Shown: positions 1 through 11,727 of the stretch, piece by piece | How the letters are laid out: each line of letters begins with the position of its first letter | How positions within the stretch are numbered: the stretch's first letter is position 1 | Source: Malus domestica | Lineage: Eukaryota > Streptophyta > Magnoliopsida > Rosales > Rosaceae | Direction: 5' to 3' | DNA length: 64,000 nt | Assembly: GCF_042453785.1 (NCBI RefSeq) | Contig: NC_091673.1 | Span: forward strand, 8,763,001-8,827,000 | The notes under the pieces: model-generated | The model's database searches: none | Seen by the model: only the letters and a program-made list of their open reading frames with translations | What the model was told of the DNA's origin: nothing | Program-made: the position numbers and the translations under genes

Positions 1-2608
1 AAGAGTGAAGTGTGATTATAATTGTTTTTATACAAATTTTTAGCCTACTTAGTTTTTATTTGTTTAATAGCTTTTAATACTGTACTTTTTATTTATTACA
101 TTTCTTATTATTGTTATTATTATAATTGTTTTAGGGTACAAATGAGGATTTATTTTTGGGTATAGCAAGGAAGTAGTATTTAAAAATAAATAAATAAATA
201 AATATATTTTACAAAAGAAAGGAAAAGAACGTTCTTTCACGTTCTTCCTTTCTGTGCGATGGAAACAAAGAAACTAGGAGAAGGTGGCTCTTCCATAGCT
301 TTAGGAAAGAAAAAATAATAATAATAAAAAATCTTCTTTCTTCTTACCCAAATCGGATAGAGATTAGGAAATCTTGTGATAAGTCGAGATTTGATTGATC
401 AAAGGAGTGTGTTATAGAGAGTTGCTCATCTCCTATTGCACTAAGGAGTGTGTTCATCAAATGATGAATTGAGAAGAGACACAGAGGTCTATAAGCAAAA
501 GGTGGATGGCCTAGGAAGCTAGGTTTTCATCATGACTCTGATAGGATTGAGTAGGATTAGAGAAACTATAAAAAGGGTAGCAGAGAAGTGGGAAAACATC
601 AAAAATAAAAAAGGGGGCAGGGAAATTGAGAGATAGAGAACGTGATTTTGAAGGATTCAGAGATTTGAAGGGTAAATTTCTTGTTCCTTGATTATTTAGA
701 TTTTTCAAATTTAATTTCCTTAGTTGAATTGAAACTGCCATGAGATATATTTGGAGTTCTTAGTTTTATTTAGGGTTTTCTACTATTCAATGAACCAATC
801 TGAACTTGAATTAGAGTTGGGTAATTCGGATTGGGTGTGTAGATCAAATTTCTTGATCAAAGGTTTGGTTCAAAAGGTTAATTTCTTGTTAATTTTGAGT
901 CATGTTATATTTGGGTGTTGTATGCATGATTTCTGGACTACCTGTAAGTATTTTGGGTTTTGTTATATGAACTGGAAGTGTAATGTTATGTAATTTGTAG
1001 AAAATTGATTTCTTTGCAGAGAAAACTCAAGTTTCGAGTAGCCTTATTTTGTTCTTAATTTATAGGTCTTTATGTGCTCCTTTAGAGAAAACTTTTAGTA
1101 TTTTAAAAATACATATGTCCATGATTGTAACCCAATTGTTTTCACTCAGTTCCGTTGAGTTTTGGCTGATCAAAACTTTATTTAAACTTGAGTTGCGAGC
1201 TGCCAAACAGCAGTAGAAAACTGGGTTTCCAGTTTCAAGACTCCATTTTTCTTTTGGCATAACTTCCAATTTAGAGCTCCGTTTTCTACAAACTTTATAT
1301 GCTTTTAAAGTACAAAACACGAACTTCAAAACTCATTCAATATTATATGATTTGGTTTAGTTTTGAATGTTCGAAAAGGAGTCTAAACTTGGTTCAATAG
1401 TGCTGTTTTATGTAGATTTTGTGGAGATGCAAAGCATTGTTTTTACCACACCTAATTTCTTTTCCAGATTCCTTTCTAGTCTTCTTTAGTTTATTTGAGT
1501 GACATTATTTGAGTTATAAGATTCCATAATTTATGTACTTTCTTTAGATAATATCAATTTTGTGATTGAACACTTAGTTTGGTTTCTAATATGTGTTACT
1601 TGTGTTTATACTTTTGGTTGTATTTTTGTGTTCCGATTAAGTTCTTCAGAGGAATAAAATTAATTGAATTCAAGGTAGGGGGTTCTGAGAAACCTTCTAT
1701 ATGTATTAATTTAATTATTTCTTACTTAAGTACACATACAAGTTTGATATACATATTGAATTCAAATTCAATATGTATATTGTTTCTGGTGGTTATTTGA
1801 GTATAAATGTTCGAAATGCATTTTAAATCCATGATGTGGGAGTAAAGTTGGATTGTCGGAAAGAACTTCAGGAATCTAAGGTTGTGACTATTAGTTTTTG
1901 TGTAGCTAAGCCAAACTCTTAGTAGGTACCAGGTCTCAGGCGAGCCCACAGTGCACAGATTCTTTAAGGGTAATTCAGGACTGAAGACGAAGAGTTTAGG
2001 CAAGATGACTAACAAAAGGGGAGTTCGGGGATATTTAGGGATGGGGGTTAGTTCATATATTTAAACACTCGGGATCAAGTGGTATAAGTACATAATGGGA
2101 CGTACAAGGTCTGGGTGTTTAGTTATGTGGATTAACGGGTATAGTTAAGGCGTTTGCATTGCATTCTTATGCATCATTCTGATTTTGGTTTTAATTATGC
2201 TATATTAATTATACTTTATTATTTTAGTAATGAAGGTATATGTCCCTACTGAGCTTTTTAAGCTCACCCTAACGAAATTTTGCAGGTACAGAACCAAAAA
2301 CCTAAAAGTCTGCTTGCTGTCTATTGTGTAACTATGTATAAAGAAATAAAAAGATGAGCTTGTTGGCTTTTGCTCTCTTGTTTGAATAAAGAACTACTTT
2401 TGTGTGAACTCTGAGTAGTTCATAAGTTGTAATTTTGGCTGAAACTTTCAATAATATGTTGTTCAGTTGAATTTGAATTTTATTTCAAGCGAGTTATACA
2501 TGTTTTTATTTCAAGTTACATTCTTAATATATTAGTTAAGATTATAATTAAGGTGTGATTCATGTTCTGAACCAAGGTTTAGGCTAATCCTTGGCTTGGG
2601 GTGTGACA
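1..2608 (+). mobile_element. Probable partial LTR of a Ty3/gypsy-like retrotransposon (left edge outside window)
   Basis: No credible gene is seen here. Short open frames lack similarity to anything I recognise. A TATA-like ACTATAAAAAGGG lies near 567-580, an AATAAA-like signal near 2385, and the block stops at GGGGTGTGACA (2598-2608), the usual 3' terminus of plant chromovirus-type LTRs, which begin TGTCAC. The segment near 2245-2290 (CTGAGCTTTTTAAGCTCACC) resembles LTR sequence of such elements. The left end is beyond the window and no internal region or primer-binding site follows, so a solo LTR or relic is likeliest. Confidence 0.4.
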
Positions 2609-2859
2609 GATAATTAATTTGAATTGGTCACATGTATTAAAGTTCTAAAAATAAATATCCGTTCAAAATAATTTAAGTATTCAAGGACAGAAATTAATTT
2701 TAAAACTTAATATCCAAAAAAAAAATCACCAACAAATAATCCAAATATAAAAGGAAATTTGTTCAAAATTTAACCAAAAAACAAGGGAGGAGGTTCGGCC
2801 GCTAGGTGGAATTCGGCCCCATTGTCTTATTTCAACTAAAAAAATAAGTCTATGTCTAA

Positions 2860-5022
2860 GATTCTAATCTTCCATAGGTGTGATAGCCTCTTCCTCTTAA
2901 AAGTCAGAAACCTCCATCTGTGTACTCTTCAAATCGTCCACTTGCACAAAGTTTAATTCAAACTTCTTACAACGAGAATGATATTCAGTTACAACCTTCT
3001 AGGGAGCTCGGCAAATACGGGACCAATGGTCATTTGAACCACAGCGATAGCACATATCCGCATCTATGGTTTCAGGTGCTTTGATCTTATTCTTGAAGTT
3101 TGGGGCCTTGGGAGCAAGGTTAGGGCGATTCTGGACTTTGTTCCCTCCCTTAGATGGGCCTTGATTTTGTTGACCTTGGCGAGGTGGCTTCTGGCCGCCC
3201 CTACCACGCCTCTTTTGGCGTTTTGGGCGTTGATTTGTGCTATAGTGTGCTTCAGGCACAACAGTCGCCCCAGTAGGTCGAGCTTGATGATTCTTCATCA
3301 ACAGCTGGTTCTGCTTTTTAGCTAAGGGTGGGTTGAAAAAATAGAAAACCAAAAAAAATCAGACCGAAAATTGAACCGAGACCGAAAAAATCGAACAAAA
3401 AAAAAATAGGTTGGGGAGGGATGCTTCAAGCCAACTTGACTATAGGCTTTGTGTTGGTATAATTGTACGAGTATGTTATTTATAGGTATTCTAATCTCTA
3501 ATGATTTATAAAATTTCTAAGGTTTACAAACCCTAGCCATCACTCCCATTTCAGTTTTCTTTTGCTTTTCTCATACACTCTATATTTCCCATCCGCTGCT
3601 TTCTTCCTCTCTGCTTCCTCAGTCTCTCTCTCCTTCCTCTCTTCCTCAAAATAACTATTTCTCCTTCCTCTCTGTTATGGTGGGGTACCGAACGAGGGAG
3701 CTAGGGTTTGGGAGATCCAACGAAGGGTGCATAAGGGCCAAAGCATCATCGTACGTGAACACCACGCTCGTGATCGACAGGCTCGAGGTTCTCCACGACG
3801 TGTTGTACTTGCTTGAAGATTTGGCCAATGGGGTAATTCCCTTTTGTTCTTCAAGATTCCGATCAAGGTAAACTTACTCTTGATGCAATGTATAGTCTTT
3901 TACTTCGAATTGATTCAATGTAGAAGCTTTTATATGGAATTGGTTCTATCTGATATTTGTTTGAACATTGAGAGAAAAAGATTAAATGTTGTATTAGAAT
4001 TTGTATCTATTTGGGAAATTTTTAAAGAAAGTTGCAGACACTCCATTTATGTAGTCTTCGATTTTTCATATTTATAAGAAATTTGGTATGCTGAGTTTTG
4101 CATATTATAATCTTCCAATTTGGCAGCAAGGAGAGGAAGCTGCCCCCAATCCATCATCTTTATTCCCGGTGCAACCACGGCAGCAAAGAGAGGAAGTTGC
4201 GCCAAGTCGCGACCAGTGAATGAGTAGATGCATAGGTGTTGCCATGGATGACGAGAGGTTTGGATATGAGTGGGCAGGTTTGGGAGAAATCTAGGTTGAA
4301 TTTGAGATTTGTGTCATGGTTGGGGATGAGAGAGGGACAGATGAGTGGAATGTAAGGGAGATTGGTTGTTTGGTTACAGGTTTAGAGGTATTTTCCTTAC
4401 TATGTGAACTGACAAAAGATTTTAAATTTTTTTAAAAAAAATCAAAATTGAACTGTTTTGAACCGAACCCAACTCTATTTTCAACGATAAGTAAAACAAA
4501 GATCAAATCCGAGAATTTAGTGAACTTCTGAGCTCTATATTGTTGCTGCAGGACAATATTAGTAGCAGAGAAGGTTGAATAGGTCTTCTCCAAGAGATTC
4601 TCTTCGGTCAAAGTTTCATTACAAAACTTAAGAATTGTTCAGATTCGACAAACTTCAAAATTATATTCATTCACAGACTTGAAGTCTTGGAAGCGCAAAT
4701 GCTGCCAGTCATGTCTTGATTCAGGCAAGAAGATGTCCTTTTGGTGATCAAAGTGATCAACCAAAGCAACCCATAATGCTTGTGGATCCTCCTCAACAAG
4801 ATATTCAGTTTGCAGGGCGTCATGGATATGTCTTCGAATGAAGATCATAGCGGTGGCTTTCTCAGCTTCGCCAACAGGGTTGTCCGTCTCATCTTCAATG
4901 GCAAAACGCAAATTCTTTGCAGTAAGGTGGAGCTTCACATCTTGGACCCACTTGAGGTAGTTCATTCCAGACACCTCCGAAGAGGTGAAGTCGAGTTTGT
5001 TCAAATTTGATATTCCTATCAC
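2860..5022 (-). pseudogene. Copia-like gag (UBN2-type) with CCHC zinc knuckle, split and decayed
   Basis: Reading the minus strand, 5022-4639 encodes a copia gag N-terminus: a start with KLDF..LNYLKW-like spacing and a conserved helical gag body ending near LPESRHDWQHLRFQDFKSV. The frame continues through about 4490, is broken by inserted DNA, and resumes near 3324 with KKQNQLLMKNH, a basic stretch, and a zinc knuckle CYRCGSNDHWSRIC (CX2CX4HX4C, near 3010-3050). Beyond it the gag tail is recognisable to about 2860 but carries in-frame stops. No protease, integrase or reverse transcriptase follows, so this was probably a gag-only, non-autonomous element. It is not expected to make functional protein. 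Confidence 0.75.
3326..4487. mobile_element. Non-autonomous hAT-like insertion inside the gag relic
   Basis: The gag reading frame stops being recognisable at about 4487 and resumes at about 3324. The intervening ~1.16 kb has rough inverted termini: AGGGTGGGTTGAAAAAATAG on the left, and the complement of GAGTTGGGTTCGGTTC on the right, each followed by A-rich sequence with repeated GAACCGA-type motifs. I could not fix a target-site duplication. Inside is an exon-like piece, 3677-3868, with an open frame (VNTTLVIDRLEVLHDVLYLL) followed by a GTAAAC donor, and a possible next exon after GGCAG near 4126. This may be a captured gene fragment that I do not recognise. Confidence 0.5.
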
Positions 5023-6449
5023 AAAATAAAGGACAAGATGTGATTAGTGCAATGGAGAAGAAAAAAATCAATTCATTCACATAGGAGTAGAATATTCATA
5101 TTCTAATAGACATGTATTGGTTAATATTTGCATGAAAAAATAAAAATAAATAAATAAATAAAAACTTTGGGTTTTCATAGGTGATTTTTTTTAATGAAAA
5201 ACTTCAGGTTTTCAAACAAGGCATGTTTTTTCAAAATAATTATAAACTTCAGGTTCATATGTTCCTGCAGGTAAACGCAAATATATACACAGAAATATGC
5301 AACAAGAAAATATGTAAATAGAACTTCGGGTCTAAAATTATATTTGAATTAATTATTTAGATTTTGGGCCAAATTTAAAGTGTAGGCTAAAAAATATAAA
5401 ACCCATTGAGCCTAAAATAATTAGGCATGGAAAACTCGGGGCCTAAAAGAAGGCCTGAGCCCACGGGTGGGCTAAAAAATGTCAGACCGTGTAGCCCAGG
5501 CCCAATAATTGGGCTGGGGTGTCTCGGGTGGGATTGTAGGCCCACGATGGAAGAGGAACAAAACGGGCCGAATCAAGAGAGGAGCCCATGAAAAGGGTCT
5601 GATCCAGTACGGTGCGAACAGTGAAACCGGGGAAGGTGCGATCATGTGCGTCGCAACATATGGAACACCATAGCCCTCGGGCTGGTTTCACACTTGAGCC
5701 AGGTTTCAATGTATGGGCTGCAATCTGGGAGCCTAGACTGCTATGTCTCTCCAATAGTCTTCAAACAGAACATCAAAACCCAAAAGGCTGGTGTTAGGAC
5801 CAAGTACAGCCAAGCCCTAGTGGGTTTAAGTTAGAACCAAAACAACCCAATGTTTGCTGGGTAAGGTTGCCGGAACGCCACCACTGCTGGTGGCCGTGTT
5901 CTGGGTAGATTTTGGTCGGGAGAAGCACGGGTTCGATCTAGAACCCTATATTGAACAAAAAAAATTCGATTTCTCGACGTTTGGGTATGAAAAACCATGG
6001 GGATTTCAAATCGAAATCCTTGAAAACCTAATGAAATTCAACGGGAATTTCAATGAACATCGTCGGAGATGATGAATTTGTCCAAAAAGGCATAACTTTA
6101 GGTTGTGGTTTTCCACAGAGGTCGGCGTTGTTGCCATGACTAGGCTACAGGCGAGTGAAGGTTTTCTGAGGACGACGCCATGAACGACGTTGTGTTGGTT
6201 TTCATGGAGAGGGAGAGAGCTACTGGCTTTCGGCTGATGGCTTGGCTTGTCTCGACTCAGCCACACAAGCTGCGGGCTTGGGCGAATCGAGGTCGTGGGT
6301 TCGAAGAACCCTGGCTACACCGATTGGTTTTGTTTCCCTTTTTTTCACAATGCAATTCAATTTGATGCATATGCAATTTAATTCAATATTTTAATGTATG
6401 TATATATATTTGATGCAATTGGCAATATCAAATTCACATAATTCAACAA
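5023..6449 (-). other. Leader/internal non-coding region of the gag element
   Basis: There is no convincing gene. Sequence from 5340 to 5530 is rich in GGGCC/GGCCC words and short GGGCCTAAA-like repeats. The open frames at 5482-5834 and 5854-6365 overlap on both strands and show no family resemblance. By position this is probably the 5' leader of the minus-strand gag element, perhaps with older insertions. Confidence 0.3.
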
Positions 6450-6597
6450 GGGAAATGATAAACACACACCTTTTATAGCTTCCTACACACCCCTAATTAA
6501 TCATGTCCGTTGTTTTCGTTTGATTTATTCAATCCGATGGCCTGGAACAAAGAGGGGTGTGAGAAAAACTATAAAAGGTGTGTGAAAATCAGCTCCC
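6450..6597. mobile_element. 148-bp MITE with 8-bp target duplication
   Basis: The element starts GGGAAATGATAAACACACAC and ends with the inverse of GGGAGCTGATTTTCACACAC. The arms share CACACACCTTTTATAG. TTCAACAA lies immediately left (6442-6449) and right (6598-6605), an exact 8-bp target-site duplication, which suits a hAT-type element. It has no coding capacity. Confidence 0.85.
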
Positions 6598-6802
6598 TTC
6601 AACAATTATGAATATAATGCATACACAATTTATGTAGAATCTAAAATTCGAAAAATGTAGAGTTAGGTCATGCATTATGGTGAATGTTCATGCTATCACA
6701 GCTGCAAAAAATATCGAGATAAAAACCGTTGTTTTGGAAGAACCTGTTTGCGTGACGATATGGATGAACTATAAAAGCTTCAACATTAGATTCCTAAGCT
6801 CA

Positions 6803-7100
6803 GCGGTATGAGCATGTTGATAACGTGTTGTAGCCTATTTTATCTAACAAGAAGGAGAGGGTCGACGGCAAAGGGAGAGAGAGAGAGAGACAGAGGAGAG
6901 ATGTGTTTGTAGAATCGTAGGGGAATTGAGTATTGAGGATGTGTTATCCCTCTACGTAGTGTCTTTATTTACAGTAGTAAAATGAGAGAATAAATCCTTC
7001 ATCCCCATGGAATACAAGTCCATATAGGAAAAAATAACTAGAATCAAATATAACCTATGATTTACACAATCACAGTTAAACTAGGAAAGTTCACAACAAT
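6803..7100 (-). mobile_element. Possible 5' LTR and degenerate primer-binding site of the gag element
   Basis: On the minus strand the sequence CAACACGTTATCAACA ends at about 6815 and is followed by TGCTCATACCGC. This is the position and rough form of a methionine-tRNA primer site (usually TGGTATCAGAGC), here degenerate. The presumed LTR (about 6815-7100) contains a GAGA run and no gene. Its outer limit is not clear and the matching 3' LTR was not found. Confidence 0.35.
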
Positions 7101-7512
7101 CTTGTGATTTTCCACCGGATTTTATTTTAGTTAATCTGGTTCCTAATTTTAATTCCTCATTCTTTGCTTTTTATGAGTTTTCTTCAATGCACATCAAAGT
7201 CGCACATCTAAGTTATATAATAAAACAAAAGCCGATAAATCATGTTGTATAATTTAGCAAAAATCTTGTTATGATTTACAACTTAAATGTGCACTTTTAA
7301 CGTGAAACGAAGAAAACCTCTTACTTTCTGAAACCACCGGGTTGAAATTTCTCTTGAAAAGGAATTTGTCCATAGGAAAAAGACAGAAGCTCGGCCCACT
7401 ACTATTTTTGGGGCCACAAGAGTTTGCCATTTGAGACTCGGGCCTACATCGTTTACATCGTTTCAGTCATCTACTTTGTATTTTGCACTTCCATGCAAAA
7501 CTAATTAATTAA

Positions 7513-7661
7513 GGGAACTTTAACGAAAAGCTCTTGGTACACTTTAACGAAAAATCACATTTTTACACTAAAAAGTCAATCTTGGTACTATTCACTTTAC
7601 CCTTTATTTTGTCCTTATCATTAAAACTCAAAGTTTTCAAGCCATTTTCATTCGTTTTCCT
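7513..7661. mobile_element. 149-bp MITE, copy 1, with 9-bp target duplication
   Basis: The element begins GGGAACTTTAACGAAAA and runs through ACACTAAAAAGTCAAT and CTTTACCCTTTATTTTG. ATTAATTAA flanks it exactly on both sides (7504-7512 and 7662-7670). A second, highly similar copy sits at 29562-29715 with its own 9-bp duplication. A 9-bp duplication points to a Mutator-type source. This copy ends about 330 bp upstream of the G6PD start codon. Confidence 0.88.
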
Positions 7662-7992
7662 ATTAATTAATCATTTAATTACAAAGTTAAACTTAAAACC
7701 TAATTAGAACACGGAATCAAAGGGCAAGCAAAACTTGTCTATAGTTTGTCTTGGGAAGCTGTACGGTATTCCGCTCCTTTCCATCGTTGGATTGCTGGCA
7801 CACCAAAGGACAAAACGGCCTTTCGGAGATCTCAAGGGTCCTCCATTGCCCCGACCCTTTCGATACCTCCCATGTTTCTTCCTTGTTAACTCCTCCTCTT
7901 CCCTCTCCGACCTCTTCACCCCAAAACGCAGCACCCCATTTCTCCACTGAATTCCGATCCCGACCAACAAGCTAAAAAGCACAGAGAGAGAG

Positions 7993-10900
7993 ATGGCGAC
8001 TCTTCCTTCCTCCCATTGCTGCCACACCTACTCGCCGCCGCTGCCGCCGTCTTCGTCGTCGTCATCAGTTTCGTATTTACCTGTTTATTCATCTGTACAC
8101 GGACGCCTGCGACGCGTTTCAATTTCTTCGATTCCGAGACGTTCTGTTTCAGCTAAGCTTTCTCTGCAGAATGCTGTCGGCTTGCAAGACGGTAAGCTCC
8201 TTCAGCCTTCTAATCTTAATTTGTTTAATTTAGTTGTAAATTTACAGTCTTTTGATTTTGGGTTTTTCCGTCAATGTAGGCCCGGCGGCGCCGGCGGTCA
8301 ACCCAATTGAGAACGAAGCTCCTTTCGAGAAGCTGAAAGATGGGTTGCTTTCAGCTCCGTCTTCGAAGGAATCTAAAGACACGGCCGTGTTTAATGTTAA
8401 TGAAAGTGAATCTACTGTCAGTATCACGGTGGTTGGAGCCTCCGGGGACCTAGCCAAGAAGAAGATTTTCCCCGCACTTTTCGCACTTTTCTACGAGGAT
8501 TGCCTCCCGAAGGTGTGGACTATTTGTTCTTTATCTTTCGTTTGATTACTTGATTCTTAGATTTCGATTGATCGGCGGAAAATGAGTATGTAACTATTTT
8601 GTTGCAGCACTTCACTATTTATGGCTATGCTCGGAGTAAGATGACCGATGCCGAGTTGAGAGACATGGTTAGCAAGACGCTTACTTGCCGAATCGACAAG
8701 AGGTGCGTCAAAAGCTTGGGCCTTTGTTGTGAAATGTGGTTGCTTTGCATATTATGTATTGTTTGCTGAGAAAATTAGAATGCACAACTCTAATATCTAA
8801 GTGTTGGAGAGACAGAACAAGTAAACAAATTACTATATTACACTCACAAAATATTACAACATATAAACTCTTAAAGAAAGGAGATACACTATACGTAATA
8901 CATTCTTTCTCCTATTTATAGGCTTGCTAAACCGACTTAATCATTGCTAGAATTTTCTAGCTAGTGCATTGATCATGCACTACCACCAACCTAAGAAACC
9001 GCCATAATCTTGCGAGAGAATTGTCTAGCATAGTTAATGTGCATGCACTTATCACTTAAATCTCATGCATGTTTGAACTAGAAAAATCTGGTTCCTTTGC
9101 ACCTGACCAAAATGCATTCTCCAGAAGGCACTGCCTTCTAAGCTTGCTGCTATACTTTCCTACAGTTTTCCATCAGAATTCATGCACCGACTTTGGGCTG
9201 GTGTTGATCTTTCAACATTGTTTGAAAAGATGGAAAAGTTATCGCTGGGTGTATAAAGTTTGAAGTTCATTGATGCGTGACGAAGTGTTTTGTTGGAACT
9301 TCAGGGAGAATTGCGGTGAGAAAATGGACCAATTTCTTCAAAGATGTTTCTATCATTCTGGTCAGTATGATTCACAGGACCATTTCGCAGAGCTGGACAA
9401 GAAGCTAAAGGAACATGAGGTAATAATTTGAGCGTGTACTCTGACCTTAGTGATAGAGTGTTGAATACGATTTTATACTCTGCCTTCTATTCAAGTTTTC
9501 TTGGTGCTGTTGTTTGGGGGAACCTTAAGCTCTCTCTGTGTACTTTTAGTCATTGCCCGTTTGAATTATGTTCAAGTAAGCTATCTTCTGGGTCTTGATT
9601 CTGCTTCCATTTAGATTGACAAGCAACTGCATGTGTAGGCGGGAAGAGTTCCTAATCGCCTGTTCTATCTGTCTATCCCTCCAAACATATTCATCGATGC
9701 TGTTTGCTGTGCTAGCTCATCGGCCTCATCTGGTAATGGCTGGACTAGGGTTATTGTTGAGAAACCCTTCGGCCGAGATTCAGAATCATCTGCTACTTTG
9801 ACCAGTGCCCTCAAACAGTACCTAGAAGAGGATCAAATCTTCAGGATAGACCACTATCTTGGCAAGGAGCTTGTGGAAAACCTATCAGTTCTCCGCTTCT
9901 CCAACCTTATTTTTGAGCCCTTGTGGTCAAGGCAGTACATAAGAAATGTCCAGTTCATATTCTCTGAAGATTTTGGCACTGAAGGACGTGGAGGGTACTT
10001 TGACAACTATGGGATAATAAGAGATATAATGCAGAATCACTTGCTTCAGATACTGGCTCTCTTTGCAATGGAAACCCCTGTCAGTTTGGATGCAGAAGAC
10101 ATCAGAAACGAGAAGGTTTTACGAATACCTGAAATGAGGCTGCTTTAGTACTTTGTATTGCTTTCCTCTTTATTCAGGTACTTATAGTGCTTGCTTGGTG
10201 CCAGGTTAAAGTTTTACGTTCTATGAGGCCACTACAACTTGAAAATGTGGTCACAGGGCAATACAAGAGTCATGTTAGAGGTGGTATTACGTACCCGGCA
10301 TACACTGATGACAAGACAGTACCCAAAGACAGCTTGACTCCAACATTTGCTGCAGCTGCTCTCTTCATAGACAACGCAAGATGGGATGGGGTGCCTTTCT
10401 TAATGAAGGCTGGGAAAGCATTACATAATAAGAGGTTTGTTCAATTAGAGACAAGGTTCTCATTCTTGTTTGCCAGTCATGGTTTCGCATATACTAATTC
10501 ATATTTGCTTCTTTTCTTTTCCAGGGCTGAGATAAGGGTACAGTTTCGGCATGTGCCTGGAAACTTGTATCGAAGTATTGGAACAGATCTTGATCGTGCA
10601 ACAAATGAGCTTGTTATCCGAGTACAGCCCGACGAAGCTATTGTCCTGAAGATAAACAACAAAGTCCCTGGTCTTGGAATGAGGTTGGACAGGAGCAATC
10701 TAAATCTTCACTATGCAGCCAGGTTAGGTTTAAAAAGTTGAAAGTTTATGTATTAACTGCACGAAAGAATTTAGTCTTGTGTTTGCAATGAATAATCCTA
10801 ATTGTATATAGTAATATAATATGCACCAAAGTGTTATCTCTTTTTTTCAACCCTTCAAACAAATGATGAAATACATTAACCAAATTCGTTTGTTTTGTTA

Positions 10901-11157
10901 TTTGTAGATATTCAAAGGAGATTCCGGATGCTTATGAGAGGCTTCTGCTGGATGCTATTGAAGGGGAAAGGAGGCTGTTTATCCGGAGTGATGAACTTGA
11001 TGCAGCTTGGGCACTCTTCACACCCTTATTGAAAGAGATAGAAGAGAAGAAGGTTATTCCCGAATACTATCCTTATGGAAGCAGAGGTCCTGTCGGGGCA
11101 CACTATCTTGCAGCAAGATACAAAGTCCGGTGGGGTGATGTTGACGTGGAGGTGTGA
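7993..11157 (+). CDS. G6PD: Glucose-6-phosphate 1-dehydrogenase, plastidic
   Basis: The enzyme oxidises glucose-6-phosphate to 6-phosphogluconolactone with NADP+, the first step of the oxidative pentose phosphate pathway, here in plastids. Exons by hand: 7993-8191, 8280-8512, 8608-8702, 9305-9419, 9639-10115, 10205-10434, 10525-10722, 10908-11157. They give 598 residues and every junction is in phase. The first ~60 residues are Ser/Pro-rich and start MATLPSS, as in a transit peptide. [10 protein letters not shown] (119-128) is the nucleotide-binding loop, and RIDHYLGKE (283-291) holds the catalytic His and substrate Lys. Cys171 and Cys179 ([13 protein letters not shown]) match the thioredoxin-controlled pair of plastid isoforms, which in the light-reduced state lower activity. 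Intron 3 (8703-9304) is enlarged by a solo LTR. Plastidic class is secure; P1 versus P2 subtype was not resolved. Confidence 0.96.
8802..8990. mobile_element. Probable solo LTR in G6PD intron 3
   Basis: The segment starts TGTTGGAGAGACAGAACAAG and ends ACCACCAAC, close to the TGTTGG..CCAACA termini of small copia/TRIM LTRs. CTAAG occurs at 8797-8801 and again at 8991-8995, a 5-bp duplication as expected for an LTR element. There is no internal region, so it is a solo LTR. Promoter-like motifs would read on the minus strand (complement of CCTATTTATAGG). Confidence 0.65.
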
Positions 11158-11727
11158 ATTTGAGGAGGCCGGCCTCATCGCCATTGCTACCATAGTCAAA
11201 CAGGGTAAAGTTTTTGTTTTGTAATTTGTTCACCGTAGATTAGGGTTGTCAACGTAAAGAAAATTGAAGCAATTTCACACCAGATTTCTTCATTTGAAAC
11301 AATAGATGGAGTATTTTTTTCCTTGTTATTTTCACAGTGCCACATGTTGATATCAATACAATCATGTTATGTAGCACTTTATTAATAATAAATTCCAAGT
11401 CATTGGCACGACATTCATTTTGTCCGCCAAAATTAACAACATTGCGTGACAGTGTCGCGAGTTCGGACTATGAAATTGTGAAGAGTTAACTGGAAACTAG
11501 ACTTCAGTTATTGAAATTGAAGGTATTTTCATTGATGAATCGAGTTCGATTTTGCTCACCCCTTTTAACTCCAGTCGAGTCGCCTAGAATCGCAACACAA
11601 AGTTTACATGTTCATTTAATTATTGCACTACACAAATGGGATGTCTGAATCAAAAACTCGACGTCCAAATTTGTCGATCGAGAATACACCACCGTTTACA
11701 AAGTGTAACCAAGTTGACAGACAATTG
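11158..11727. other. 3' flank of G6PD; dispersed repeat
   Basis: This holds the G6PD 3' untranslated region and spacer, with no gene. The piece at about 11490-11545 (GGAAACTAGACTTCAGTTATTGAA..., ending TTTTCATTGATGAATC) is matched in diverged form at about 15889-15945 upstream of the TCP gene, so a dispersed repeat is present in both spacers. Confidence 0.5.

Noticed and set aside
5482..6365. Several 60-90-codon frames as small genes
   Set aside because: They overlap on both strands, share no motif, and sit in retroelement leader-like DNA.
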